A stretch of 64,000 nucleotides of DNA. It comes from Streptomyces fumigatiscleroticus (GTDB lineage: Bacteria > Actinomycetota > Actinomycetes > Streptomycetales > Streptomycetaceae). The DNA lies in contig NZ_BMQF01000003.1 of assembly GCF_014647975.1 (NCBI RefSeq), positions 620,001-684,000 of the forward strand. Direction: 5' to 3'. The position numbers and the translations under genes are program-made. Positions 45,869-54,979 of this stretch are shown here, piece after piece (position 1 is the stretch's first letter; each line of letters begins with the position of its first letter). The notes under the pieces are model-generated. The model was given only the letters and a program-made list of their open reading frames with translations. It was not told the DNA's origin and made no database searches.

Positions 45869-47641
45869 TCAGGACTTGACGTACAGCTTGTAGAGCATGC
45901 AGCCGTCGAAGTTCGGGTCCATCTTCACGTTGCCGAGCTTGGAGCCGTGCAGGTAGATGCGCTTCATGTACACGTCGGGGATGAAGGCGCCCGTCTCCGT
46001 GACCTGCTTGTCCAGGGCGGCCCACATCTCGTTGGCCTTGTCCTGGTCCGGCTCGGCGGTGGCGGCCTTGATGGCCGCGTCGACCGCGGGGTCCTTCAGG
46101 TGCGAGTAGTTCTGGCCCTGGTCGACGACGTTCTTGCTGGCGAACAGCGGGTCGAAGACCGAGTAGCCGGTGGGCCAGTCGGCGGACCAGCCGCCCCAGT
46201 AGACGTCGAAGCCGTTGTCGAGCTTGCCGACCTGGTCGTACCAGGTGGTGGAGTCGATGCCCTTGGTGACGACCTCGAAGCCGGCCGCCTTCAGGGCGTT
46301 CTCGACGACGACCTTGATCTTGGCCTGGGTCTCGTCCTGCTGGTAGGCGTAGACGATCTTCGTGCCGGTCTTGCCGGCCTTCTCCAGGAGCTTCTTGGCG
46401 GCCGCCGGGTCACCCGCCGGGTTCTCCAGCTTGCCCCAGACGTCCTGCGTCTTGTAGCCGGCGACGAGCGGGCTCATGATGCCGGTCGCGTAGTCACCGC
46501 GGTGGGTGCCGCCCATGAGCTGGCGGATGCCGGCGGTCGGCCAGGCGCGGATGAGGGCCTCGCGGACGGTCTTGTCGGTCACGCGGCTGGTGTTGATCCA
46601 GTAGACGCTGACGCCGTTGCCGAGCGTCTCGAAGGTGCGCTCCTTGGCCTCGGTGGTGGCCTTCTGGATGCGCTCCTGCGGGATCGTGCGCCACGAGACG
46701 GCGTACTGGTCGTTGCCGGAGTCGGCCAGCAGACGGTCGGCCGCGGTCAGCGCCTCGATGCCGAAGGTGAAGTCGAACTGGTCCGGGTAGGCGTTGCGGA
46801 TCGGGTCCGTGGCCGCGTCCCAGTGCTCATTGCGGACCAGGACCATCGACTTGTCGGTGACGTGGCTCTTGATCCTGTAGGGGCCGCTGGACACCGGCTT
46901 CTTGTCGTAGTTCTGCTTGGTGTCCTTCTTCACCGGGGTCGGCGCGTAGGAGTGCATCGCGAGCACGTAGTTGAAGTCGGGGCGCGCCTCGGACAGGTGG
47001 AAGGTGATGGTCTTCCCGCTGGTCTCGATCGACTTCAGGTGCTTGCCGCTGTACGGGCCGGAGTAGCTCTTGCGGTAGTCGGTGCTGCCCGTCAGCCACT
47101 GCTGGGCGTAGTTGGCGCCCTCGGTGATGTAGTTGGCGAAGCCGCGCTCGAAGCCGTGGCGGACGTCGTCGACGGTGATGTCGCTGCCGTCCTCCCACTT
47201 GACGCCGTCCTTCAGGGTGAAGGACCAGGTCTTGCCCCCGTCCTTCATGGTGCCCGTGTCGGTGGCGAGGTCGCCGACCAGGGTCATGGAGCCGTCGTCG
47301 GCGACCTTGTAGTTGGTCAGGGTGCGGGACAGGACCATCGCGGCCAGCGAGTTCCAGGCGTAGTAGATGCGCTGGGGGTCGAGGTGCGAGAAGTCGTCGT
47401 CGTTCAGCAGGTAGACCGTGCCGCCCTTCTTGGCGCCGGAGACCTCCGGAGCCGGGCCCTTGGAGTCCTCCGCGGTGCCGATCTTGATCGTCGTCGCGTT
47501 GGCCTGGGCGGCTTCCTGCTTGCCGGTGCCGCTGTTGCCGCCACCGCTGTTGGAGTCACCGCTGCTGCACGCGGTGAGCACGGAGCCCGCCGCGGCGGCC
47601 ACGCCGGTGGCTATCAGGAAGTTTCTGCGCGAGAAGGACAT
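45869..47641 (-). CDS. Oligopeptide-binding lipoprotein with Tat-like signal, bldKB paralogue
   Basis: A 590-residue SBP family 5 protein. The signal peptide has SRRNFLIATG (Arg5-Arg6), a good twin-arginine motif, followed by lipobox LTAC (Cys25). It would be exported folded and then lipidated, unlike BldKB with its Sec-type signal. A Ser/Gly/Asn-rich linker precedes the binding domain. ATG at 47641 with AGGA upstream. An in-frame start further upstream would add a non-hydrophobic leader and spoil the signal. Confidence 0.88.
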   Translation of the reverse strand: MSFSRRNFLIATGVAAAAGSVLTACSSGDSNSGGGNSGTGKQEAAQANATTIKIGTAEDSKGPAPEVSGAKKGGTVYLLNDDDFSHLDPQRIYYAWNSLAAMVLSRTLTNYKVADDGSMTLVGDLATDTGTMKDGGKTWSFTLKDGVKWEDGSDITVDDVRHGFERGFANYITEGANYAQQWLTGSTDYRKSYSGPYSGKHLKSIETSGKTITFHLSEARPDFNYVLAMHSYAPTPVKKDTKQNYDKKPVSSGPYRIKSHVTDKSMVLVRNEHWDAATDPIRNAYPDQFDFTFGIEALTAADRLLADSGNDQYAVSWRTIPQERIQKATTEAKERTFETLGNGVSVYWINTSRVTDKTVREALIRAWPTAGIRQLMGGTHRGDYATGIMSPLVAGYKTQDVWGKLENPAGDPAAAKKLLEKAGKTGTKIVYAYQQDETQAKIKVVVENALKAAGFEVVTKGIDSTTWYDQVGKLDNGFDVYWGGWSADWPTGYSVFDPLFASKNVVDQGQNYSHLKDPAVDAAIKAATAEPDQDKANEMWAALDKQVTETGAFIPDVYMKRIYLHGSKLGNVKMDPNFDGCMLYKLYVKS

Positions 47642-47722
47642 CGCATCCTGCCTAGGGAAGTGAGTTGATGAGAGAGGCACCGGCACCCCGGCATCCTTGC
47701 CGTGGTCCTGAAGCTGCCGGAG

Positions 47723-48751
47723 TCAGCGCTTGGTCTTCGGGTCGAGCGCGTCGCGTACCGAGTCACCGAGCAGGTTGAACGCCAGCACGAAGATCACCAT
47801 CGCCAGACCCGGGAAGAGCAGGAAGGTGATGTCGTCCTGGTAGAACTTCGCGGCATAGCCGATCATGACGCCCCAGTCGGGGGTCGGGTCCTGGAGGCCG
47901 ACGCCGAGGAAGGCCAGGCCCGCCTCCGTGGTGACCATCAGCGGGAGGGTGAGGGTCGCCTGGATGAGGATCGGCGTCCACAGGTTCGGCAGCAGCTCCT
48001 TGAAGATGATGCGTGCCGGGGAGGCACCGGTGACCTTGGCGGCCTCGACGAACTCGCGCTCGCGCAGGGCCAGCACCTGACCGCGCAGCAGACGGCCGAT
48101 GGAGGCCCAGCCGAAGAGGGTCAGCAGACCGATGAGGCAGACGACCGTCAGCCAGACGGGGGTGTTCTCGTCGGGCGACACGAACAGGGCGAGCACCACG
48201 GGCGTGAAGGCCACGAAGAACAGCTGCGACGGGAAGGCCAGCAGCAGGTCGATCACCCGGCCGATGAGCCAGTCCGTCTTGCCGCCCAGATAGCCGGCGG
48301 TCACGCCCATCACCACGCCGATGACGACCACCAGGACCGTGATGCCGGTGGAGATCAGCAGCGAGTTGCGGATCGCGTAGAGCAGGAAGGTGAAGACGTC
48401 GCGGCCCAGCTGCGGGTCGATACCGAACCAGAACTCGCCGCTGATGCCGCCGTTGGGTGCCACCGGGAAGCCGTTGTCGCCCAGCAGGCCGGGCGTGTTC
48501 AGGCCGTAGGTGGTGTACGGGTCCTTTCCGTACACCTTGGCGATCAGCGGTGCGGCGAGCGCGATCACGAAGAAGAAGATCACGACGCACGCGGATATGA
48601 CGCCCGTCCGGTCCCGCTTGAACCGGCGCCAAGCGAGCTGCCCGGGCGAGCGGCTCTCACCGCCCTTCGGGGTGGAGGGCGAGGGTGACGTCTCGACGGT
48701 CTCGTCGGTCACCTCGAGCGGGGCAGCCGCGGATGGAGTTGGGGGGGTCAT
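47723..48751 (-). CDS. Oligopeptide ABC transporter permease (DppC-like), bldK paralogue
   Basis: A 342-residue DppC-type permease, first gene of the minus-strand operon and counterpart of BldKA. It shares the N-terminal SPGQLAWRRFKRDRTG segment, six helices, the EAA loop EFVEAAKVTGASPARIIFKELLPN and the C-terminal LLGDSVRDALDPKT. Start at the ATG at 48751. The promoter must lie in the divergent region at 48752-49276. Confidence 0.88.
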   Translation of the reverse strand: MTPPTPSAAAPLEVTDETVETSPSPSTPKGGESRSPGQLAWRRFKRDRTGVISACVVIFFFVIALAAPLIAKVYGKDPYTTYGLNTPGLLGDNGFPVAPNGGISGEFWFGIDPQLGRDVFTFLLYAIRNSLLISTGITVLVVVIGVVMGVTAGYLGGKTDWLIGRVIDLLLAFPSQLFFVAFTPVVLALFVSPDENTPVWLTVVCLIGLLTLFGWASIGRLLRGQVLALREREFVEAAKVTGASPARIIFKELLPNLWTPILIQATLTLPLMVTTEAGLAFLGVGLQDPTPDWGVMIGYAAKFYQDDITFLLFPGLAMVIFVLAFNLLGDSVRDALDPKTKR

Positions 48752-49276
48752 GGTGCTCCTGGCCCACGGGAGGGTCTGATGACTCCGCAGGGCACTCCCC
48801 TACGGGCTACGCCGGACTTTTTCAACGCAATTCATTCAAGGTCAATAAATTCTCGGACGGCTTGGGTTTCTCTTTACCTACTTTACCCTGACTTTGCTAT
48901 TCCGTAGCTACGCGGGTAGCGCGCTGTGATGGATCTGTGCTTTACAGCGGGCCAATCGGACCAATCAGGCAACGCGTTCGATAACCGGACGCTGGCCTAT
49001 CGAAATGCGTACATCGGGGCGTCGTATTGAAACGGTTCGGCATCGGTTCGCGGTGATCTGTTGCGCTGTTGTTCACGACCCTCTGCCGCGCACGGAGGGG
49101 AATGACCTGTTTTCCCTGTGTGCGCGTACCGCCCGGATGGTGGAACCCGCCAAAAGGCGGACCGAGGTGGACCGAGACGGGCTGCATGTGCGATGTGCGA
49201 CTTTTGGACCGATATTGTGCGATAGGCATCGGTACTCCGATGCCGACGGCGCAGTGTGCGGACGAGGAGGCACTTC
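48752..49276. promoter_or_regulatory. Divergent control region between the second and third importer operons
   Basis: About 525 bp, the most AT-rich stretch of the window at 48815-48910 (GACTTTTTCAACGCAATTC, CAATAAATTCTC, CTTTACCTACTTTACC). No gene is supported. It should hold promoters for the minus-strand bldK-type operon and the plus-strand third importer. A perfect inverted repeat lies near its right end. GGCATCGGT occurs twice, near 49033 and 49225, and might be a repeated regulator site. Confidence 0.5.
49226..49243. promoter_or_regulatory. Inverted repeat upstream of the third importer
   Basis: GCATCGG (49226-49232) and CCGATGC (49237-49243) form a perfect 7-bp dyad with a TACT centre. 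It lies 33 bp before the binding-protein start and just upstream of its Shine-Dalgarno. It could be an operator or a 5'-UTR hairpin. Confidence 0.5.
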
Positions 49277-50899
49277 ATGCGCACAGCCACGCACGCCACC
49301 TGGGCCGCCTGCGCGGTGGCGGCGGCGCTCGCCGCGACGGCCTGCGGGGGCGGTGGCGGCGGCGGTGACAAGGCGGTGCTCACTTCCTCCTGGGGCGATC
49401 CGCAGAACCCGCTGGAGCCGGCCGACACCAACGAGGTGCAGGGCGGCAAGGTGCTGGACATGATCTTCCGCGGTCTGAAGCGGTACGACCCGGAGACCGG
49501 CGAGGCGAAGAACATGCTCGCCGAGCGGATCGAGACCCGGGACTCGCGGAACTTCACCGTCACCGTCCGGGACGGCTGGACCTTCAGCAACGGCGAGAAG
49601 GTCACCGCCCGCTCCTTCGTGGACGCCTGGAACTACGGCGCGAGCCTCAGGAACAACCAGAAGAACGCCTACTTCTTCGCCTACATCGACGGCTACGACA
49701 AGGTCCACCCGGAGGACGGGAGCAAGCAGAGCGCCGACACGCTCTCCGGACTGAAGGTCACCGGGGAGCGGACCTTCACGATCAGGCTCGGCCAGACGTT
49801 CTCGACCTTCCCCGACACCCTGGGCTACCCGGCCTTCGCCCCGCTGCCCCGAGCCTTCTTCGACGACCACGACGCCTGGCTGAGGAAACCGGTCGGCAAC
49901 GGGCCGTACACCATCCGGTCGTACGCCAAGGGCGCGCTGATGGGTCTGCGCAAGCGGGACGACTACCCCGGCGCCGACAAGGCGCGCAACGGCGGTGTGG
50001 ACCTGATCGTGTACACCGACAACAACACCGCCTACACCGACCTGATGTCCGGCAACCTCGACCTGGTCGACGACATCCCCGCCGCCCAGCTGAAGAACGT
50101 CAGGACCGATCTGCCCGGCCGGTATCTCAACGAGCCCGCCGGAATCCTCCAGACCCTGGCCTTCCCGCACTACGACAAGGACTGGAGCGGAAGCGGGTCG
50201 GAGAAGGTCCGCACGGGCCTGTCCATGGCCATCGACCGCGAGCAGATCACGAAGACGATCTTCCGCAAGACCCGCACCCCGGCCACCGACTGGACCTCCC
50301 CGGTGCTCGGCGCGGACGGCGGCTACCGGGCGGGCCTGTGCGGGGACGCCTGCGAGTACCACCCGAAAGAGGCGAAGAAGCTGATCGAGGAGGGCGGGGG
50401 GCTGCCCGGCGGCCAGGTCAAGATCACATACAACGCGGACACCGGCTCGCACAAGGAGTGGGTGGACGCGGTCTGCAACTCCGTCAACAACGCCCTGGAC
50501 GACGACCGGGCCTGCGTCGGCAACCCGGTCGGCACCTTCGCCGACTTCCGCAGCCGGATCGGCGACCGGAAGATGTCCGGCCCCTTCCGGGCCGGCTGGC
50601 AGATGGACTACCCGCTGATCCAGAACTTCCTCCAGCCGCTCTACTACACCAACGCCTCCTCCAACGACGGCAAGTGGTCCAGCGAAGAGTTCGACGCACT
50701 GGTCGACCGGGCCAACGGCGAGACCGACACGGCCACGGCCGTCGGCCTCTTCCAGCAGGCCGAGGCGGTGGTCCGCGACGACATGGCCGCCATCCCGCTC
50801 TGGTACCAGAACGGCAGCGCCGGCTACTCGGACCGGCTGTCGAACGTGAGGCTCAACCCGTTCAGCGTCCCTGTCTACGACCAGATCACGGTCGGCTGA
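49277..50899 (+). CDS. Oligopeptide-binding lipoprotein of the third importer
   Basis: A 540-residue SBP family 5 lipoprotein with a short signal (MRTATHATWAACAVAAALAA) and a likely lipidated Cys23, followed by a Gly run. The DppA/OppA-type fold shows GNLDLVDDIPAAQLK and the C-terminal QMDYPLIQNFLQPLYYT. It is shorter than and only distantly similar to the two bldKB-like proteins, so it is a separate lineage. ATG at 49277 with GGAGG upstream. First gene of a five-gene operon. Confidence 0.88.
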   Translation: MRTATHATWAACAVAAALAATACGGGGGGGDKAVLTSSWGDPQNPLEPADTNEVQGGKVLDMIFRGLKRYDPETGEAKNMLAERIETRDSRNFTVTVRDGWTFSNGEKVTARSFVDAWNYGASLRNNQKNAYFFAYIDGYDKVHPEDGSKQSADTLSGLKVTGERTFTIRLGQTFSTFPDTLGYPAFAPLPRAFFDDHDAWLRKPVGNGPYTIRSYAKGALMGLRKRDDYPGADKARNGGVDLIVYTDNNTAYTDLMSGNLDLVDDIPAAQLKNVRTDLPGRYLNEPAGILQTLAFPHYDKDWSGSGSEKVRTGLSMAIDREQITKTIFRKTRTPATDWTSPVLGADGGYRAGLCGDACEYHPKEAKKLIEEGGGLPGGQVKITYNADTGSHKEWVDAVCNSVNNALDDDRACVGNPVGTFADFRSRIGDRKMSGPFRAGWQMDYPLIQNFLQPLYYTNASSNDGKWSSEEFDALVDRANGETDTATAVGLFQQAEAVVRDDMAAIPLWYQNGSAGYSDRLSNVRLNPFSVPVYDQITVG

Positions 50900-50910
50900 G
50901 GGGGCGCGGC

Positions 50911-51834
50911 ATGGGACGGTACGTGATCCGGCGGCTGCTCCAGATGATCCCGGTCTTCATCGGCGCCACCCTGCTGATCTTCCTGATGGTGAACGTGATG
51001 GGCGACCCCGTCGCGGGCCTGTGCGGCGAGCGGCAGTGCGACCCGGCGACGGCCGCCCAGCTCAAGCGGGAGTTCGGCCTCGACAAGCCGGTGTGGCGGC
51101 AATACCTCACCTATATGGGCAACGTCTTCACCGGCGACTTCGGCACCGCCTTCAACGGCCAGAAGGTCACCGAGCTGATGGGGACGGCCTTCCCGGTCAC
51201 CATCCGCCTGACCGTCGTGGCGATCGTCCTCGAGATCGTCCTCGGCATCGCCCTCGGGGTCCTCACGGGACTGCGCCGCGGACGCCCCGTCGACACGGGC
51301 GTGCTGCTGCTCACCCTGGTGGTCATCTCGGTGCCGACCTTCGTCACCGGCCTGCTGCTCCAACTGCTGCTCGGCGTGGAGTGGGGCTGGATCAAACCGT
51401 CGGTCTCCGCCTACGCCACCGTGGACGAGCTGATCGTGCCGGGCCTGGTCCTGGCCTCGGTCTCCCTGGCCTATGTCACCCGGCTGACCCGGACCTCCCT
51501 CGCGGAGAACCGGCGCGCCGACTACGTCCGTACGGCGATCGCCAAGGGACTGCCGCGCCGGCGTGTCGTCGTCCGGCATCTGCTGCGCAACTCGCTGATC
51601 CCCGTCGTCACCTTCATCGGCACCGATGTCGGCGCCCTGATGGGCGGCGCGATCGTCACCGAGCGGATCTTCAACATCCACGGCGTCGGCTACCAGCTCT
51701 ACCAGGGCATCCTGCGGCAGAACACCCAGACGGTCGTCGGCTTCGTGACCGTCCTGGTCCTGGTCTTCCTGGCGGCCAATCTGCTCGTCGACCTCCTGTA
51801 CGCCGTGCTCGACCCGAGGATCCGCTATGCCTGA
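50911..51834 (+). CDS. Peptide ABC transporter permease (DppB-like)
   Basis: A 307-residue permease with N-terminal MGRYVIRRLLQMIPVFIGATL, six helices, the EAA loop RADYVRTAIAKGLPRRRVVVRHLLRN, and C-terminal LLYAVLDPRIRYA. It starts 11 bp after the binding-protein gene (Shine-Dalgarno GAGGGGGCG). It ends inside the next gene (8-bp overlap), so the pair is translationally coupled. Confidence 0.9.
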   Translation: MGRYVIRRLLQMIPVFIGATLLIFLMVNVMGDPVAGLCGERQCDPATAAQLKREFGLDKPVWRQYLTYMGNVFTGDFGTAFNGQKVTELMGTAFPVTIRLTVVAIVLEIVLGIALGVLTGLRRGRPVDTGVLLLTLVVISVPTFVTGLLLQLLLGVEWGWIKPSVSAYATVDELIVPGLVLASVSLAYVTRLTRTSLAENRRADYVRTAIAKGLPRRRVVVRHLLRNSLIPVVTFIGTDVGALMGGAIVTERIFNIHGVGYQLYQGILRQNTQTVVGFVTVLVLVFLAANLLVDLLYAVLDPRIRYA

Positions 51835-52831
51835 GCAGCCCTACGAACCCGAGCGTGCCGTCGCGGGGACCGGCATGGGCGGGCAGATGGACCTCGCGGC
51901 GAGCGAGGCGACGACCGTGGAGGAGGCCCCCGGCGGACCCTCCGGCGGACCCTCCGGCGGACCGGAGGGCACCGGGCCCCGGGAGAAGGCGCGCAGCCTC
52001 TGGTCCGACGCCTGGCACGACCTGCGCCGCAACCCCGTCTTCCTCGGCTCCGCCCTGGTGATCCTCTTCCTCGTCGTCATCGCGGTACGGCCGTCCCTGA
52101 TCGCCTCCGGCAACCCCCTCCAGTGCGATCTGGCCCGGGCCCAGGACGGCTCCCGCTCCGGCCACCCCTTCGGCTTCGACGGCCAGGGCTGTGACGTCTA
52201 CACCCGTACCGTCCACGGGGCCCGTACCTCCGTCACGGTCGGCGTCCTGGCCACGCTGGGCGTCGCGCTGCTCGGCAGTGTGCTGGGCGGGCTGGCCGGG
52301 TTCTTCGGCGGGGTGTGGGACGCGGTGCTGTCCCGGATCACCGACATCTTCTTCGCGATCCCGGTCGTGCTGGGCGGCCTGGTCCTGCTGTCCGTCGTCA
52401 CCAGCAACACCGTGTGGCCGGTGATCGGGTTCATGGTGCTGCTCGGCTGGCCGCAGATCTCCCGTATCGCCCGCGGCTCGGTCATCACCGCCAAGCAGCA
52501 CGACTACGTGCAGGCCGCGCGGGCGCTGGGCGCCTCCGACGCCCGGCTGCTGCTGCGGCACATCGCGCCCAACGCCGTCGCACCGGTGATCGTCGTGGCG
52601 ACCATCGCGCTCGGCACCTACATCTCGCTGGAGGCCACCCTGTCCTACCTCGGCGTCGGACTGAAGCCGCCCACCGTCTCCTGGGGGATCGACATCTCCG
52701 CCGCCTCCCCTTATATCCGCAACGCCCCGCACGCGCTGCTGTGGCCCTCCGGCGCGCTGGCGATCACCGTCCTGGCGTTCATCATGCTCGGCGACGCGGT
52801 CCGCGACGCCCTCGACCCGAAGCTGAGGTGA
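51827..52831 (+). CDS. Peptide ABC transporter permease (DppC-like)
   Basis: A 334-residue DppC-type permease. A cytosolic N-terminus of about 60 residues, with the repeat GGPSGGPSGGP, precedes six helices. The EAA loop is HDYVQAARALGASDARLLLRHIAPN. It ends VRDALDPKLR, as is usual for the family. It overlaps the DppB-like gene by 8 bp; 9 bp to the next ATPase gene. Confidence 0.9.
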   Translation: MPEQPYEPERAVAGTGMGGQMDLAASEATTVEEAPGGPSGGPSGGPEGTGPREKARSLWSDAWHDLRRNPVFLGSALVILFLVVIAVRPSLIASGNPLQCDLARAQDGSRSGHPFGFDGQGCDVYTRTVHGARTSVTVGVLATLGVALLGSVLGGLAGFFGGVWDAVLSRITDIFFAIPVVLGGLVLLSVVTSNTVWPVIGFMVLLGWPQISRIARGSVITAKQHDYVQAARALGASDARLLLRHIAPNAVAPVIVVATIALGTYISLEATLSYLGVGLKPPTVSWGIDISAASPYIRNAPHALLWPSGALAITVLAFIMLGDAVRDALDPKLR

Positions 52832-52840
52832 GCCGCCGCC

Positions 52841-53824
52841 GTGCTGCTCGAAGTGCGTGACCTGCACGTGGAGTTCCACACCCGGGACGGCGTCGCCCAC
52901 GCCGTCAACGGCGTGGACTACGGCGTGGAGGCGGGCGAGACGCTCGCCGTGCTCGGCGAGTCCGGCTCCGGCAAGTCCGTCACCGCCCAGGCGATCATGG
53001 GCATCCTCGACATGCCGCCGGGCCGGATCACCGCGGGGGAGGTCCTCTTCAAGGGGCAGGACCTGCTGAAGCTGAAGGAGAAGGACCGCAGGAGGATCCG
53101 GGGCGCCGAGCTGGCGATGATCTTCCAGGACGCGCTCTCCGCCCTCAACCCCGTGCTCACCGTCGGCGACCAGCTCGGCGAGATGTTCACCGTGCACCGG
53201 GGCATGTCCCGCAGGGACGCCCGGGCCAGGGCCGTGGAGCTGATGGACCGGGTGCGCATCCCCGGGGCGAAGGAGCGGGCCGGGCAGTACCCGCACCAGT
53301 TCTCCGGCGGTATGCGCCAGCGCATCATGATCGCGATGGCCATGGCCCTGGAGCCGGCCCTCATCATCGCCGACGAACCGACCACCGCCCTCGACGTCAC
53401 CGTCCAGGCCCAGGTGATGGACCTGCTCGCGGAACTTCAGCGCGAGTACCGGATGGGCCTGGTCCTGATCACCCACGACCTGGGCGTGGTCGCGGACGTG
53501 GCCGACCGGATCGCGGTGATGTACGCGGGCAGGATCGTGGAGTCCGCGCCGGTCCACGACCTCTACAAGGCGCCCGCCCACCCCTACACACGCGGTCTGC
53601 TGAACTCCGTCCCGCGCCTGGACCGCAAGGGCCGCGAGCTCGACGCCATCAAGGGCCTGCCGCCCAGCCTGCTGCACATCCCGTCCGGCTGCCCCTTCCA
53701 CCCCCGCTGCCCCATGGTCCAGGACGTCTGCCGCACCGACGTCCCCCCGCTGTACGACGTCACCGAGTCGGACGCGGACCGGGGCAGCGCCTGCCACTTC
53801 TGGAGGGAGTGCCTGCGTGGCTGA
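52841..53824 (+). CDS. Peptide ABC transporter ATPase (DppD-like)
   Basis: A 327-residue ABC ATPase with [27 protein letters not shown] and [12 protein letters not shown], and a C-terminal cysteine motif [12 protein letters not shown] at 52841; the Shine-Dalgarno GAGGTGAG overlaps the end of the permease gene. Its stop overlaps the following ATPase gene by 8 bp. Confidence 0.9.
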   Translation: MLLEVRDLHVEFHTRDGVAHAVNGVDYGVEAGETLAVLGESGSGKSVTAQAIMGILDMPPGRITAGEVLFKGQDLLKLKEKDRRRIRGAELAMIFQDALSALNPVLTVGDQLGEMFTVHRGMSRRDARARAVELMDRVRIPGAKERAGQYPHQFSGGMRQRIMIAMAMALEPALIIADEPTTALDVTVQAQVMDLLAELQREYRMGLVLITHDLGVVADVADRIAVMYAGRIVESAPVHDLYKAPAHPYTRGLLNSVPRLDRKGRELDAIKGLPPSLLHIPSGCPFHPRCPMVQDVCRTDVPPLYDVTESDADRGSACHFWRECLRG

Positions 53825-54839
53825 GCCGATCCTCCGGGTGAGCGGGCTGGTCAAGCACTACCCGCTCACCCGCGGCATCCTCTTCAAGAAGCAGGTCGGC
53901 GCCGTCAAGGCGGTCGACGGCGTCGACTTCCGCCTCGACCGCGGCGAGACCCTCGGCATCGTCGGGGAGTCCGGCTGCGGCAAGTCCACGGTCGCCAAGC
54001 TGCTGGTCAGCCTGGAACGCCCGACGGCCGGCACGATCCACTACAAAGGGGAGGACATCACCAGCCTGTCGGGAAAGGCCCTGAAGGCCGTACGGCGCAA
54101 CATCCAGATGGTCTTCCAGGACCCCTATACCTCGCTCAACCCGCGGATGACGGTGGGCGACATCGTCGGGGAGCCGTTCGACATCCACCCCGAGGCCGCG
54201 CCCAAGGGCGACCGCCGCGGCCGGGTCCGGGACCTGCTGGACGTGGTGGGCCTCAACCCCGAGTACGTCAACCGCTATCCCCACCAGTTCTCCGGCGGCC
54301 AGCGCCAGCGCATCGGCATCGCCCGGGGCCTGGCCCTGCGGCCCGAGATCATCGTCGCCGACGAGCCGGTCTCCGCCCTCGACGTCTCCGTACAGGCCCA
54401 GGTCGTCAATCTCATGGAGCGCCTCCAGGCCGAGTTCGACCTGTCCTATGTCTTCATCGCCCATGACCTGTCCATCGTGCGGCACATCTCGGACCGGGTC
54501 GGGGTGATGTACCTGGGCCGCATCGTGGAGACCGGCACGGAGACCGAGATCTACGACCATCCCACCCACCCCTACACCCAGGCGCTGCTCTCCGCCGTCC
54601 CGGTGCCGGACCCGCAGGCGCGGGAGCACCGCGAGCGGATCATCCTCGCCGGGGACGTGCCGTCCCCCACGAACATCCCGTCCGGATGCCGGTTCCGCAC
54701 CCGCTGCTTCAAGGCCCGGGAGCGCTGTGCCGTTCAGGTCCCGGCGCTCGCCGTCCCCGCCGAGTTCCGCTCCACCTCCGGCCCCGCGGCCCACGAGTCG
54801 GCGTGCCACTTCGCCGAGGACCGCACCAACCAGGCATAA
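53817..54839 (+). CDS. Peptide ABC transporter ATPase (DppF-like)
   Basis: A 340-residue ABC ATPase with [27 protein letters not shown] and [10 protein letters not shown], and the C-terminal SGCRFRTRC motif. The N-terminal [22 protein letters not shown] segment is typical of DppF. Last gene of the third importer, followed by a perfect hairpin and the convergent S9 peptidase. Confidence 0.9.
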   Translation: MAEPILRVSGLVKHYPLTRGILFKKQVGAVKAVDGVDFRLDRGETLGIVGESGCGKSTVAKLLVSLERPTAGTIHYKGEDITSLSGKALKAVRRNIQMVFQDPYTSLNPRMTVGDIVGEPFDIHPEAAPKGDRRGRVRDLLDVVGLNPEYVNRYPHQFSGGQRQRIGIARGLALRPEIIVADEPVSALDVSVQAQVVNLMERLQAEFDLSYVFIAHDLSIVRHISDRVGVMYLGRIVETGTETEIYDHPTHPYTQALLSAVPVPDPQAREHRERIILAGDVPSPTNIPSGCRFRTRCFKARERCAVQVPALAVPAEFRSTSGPAAHESACHFAEDRTNQA

Positions 54840-54936
54840 AGGCATCAACCGCGTTAACAATCAAGCAACTCCACTGTCGCCCATCCGATATACGGACGCA
54901 TGAAACTGAACAGCGTACGGCCGTGCGGGTGCCGTA

Positions 54937-54972
54937 AACAGGCCGGGGCGCGCCATGTCGCCCCGGCCTGTT
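54937..54972. terminator. Bidirectional hairpin between the third importer and the S9 peptidase
   Basis: A perfect 14-bp inverted repeat (54937-54950 with 54959-54972) with an eight-base loop. It is 97 bp after the ATPase stop and 7 bp beyond the stop of the convergent peptidase gene, so it mainly serves the latter. Short T runs flank it. Confidence 0.82.
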
Positions 54973-54979
54973 GCACGCC

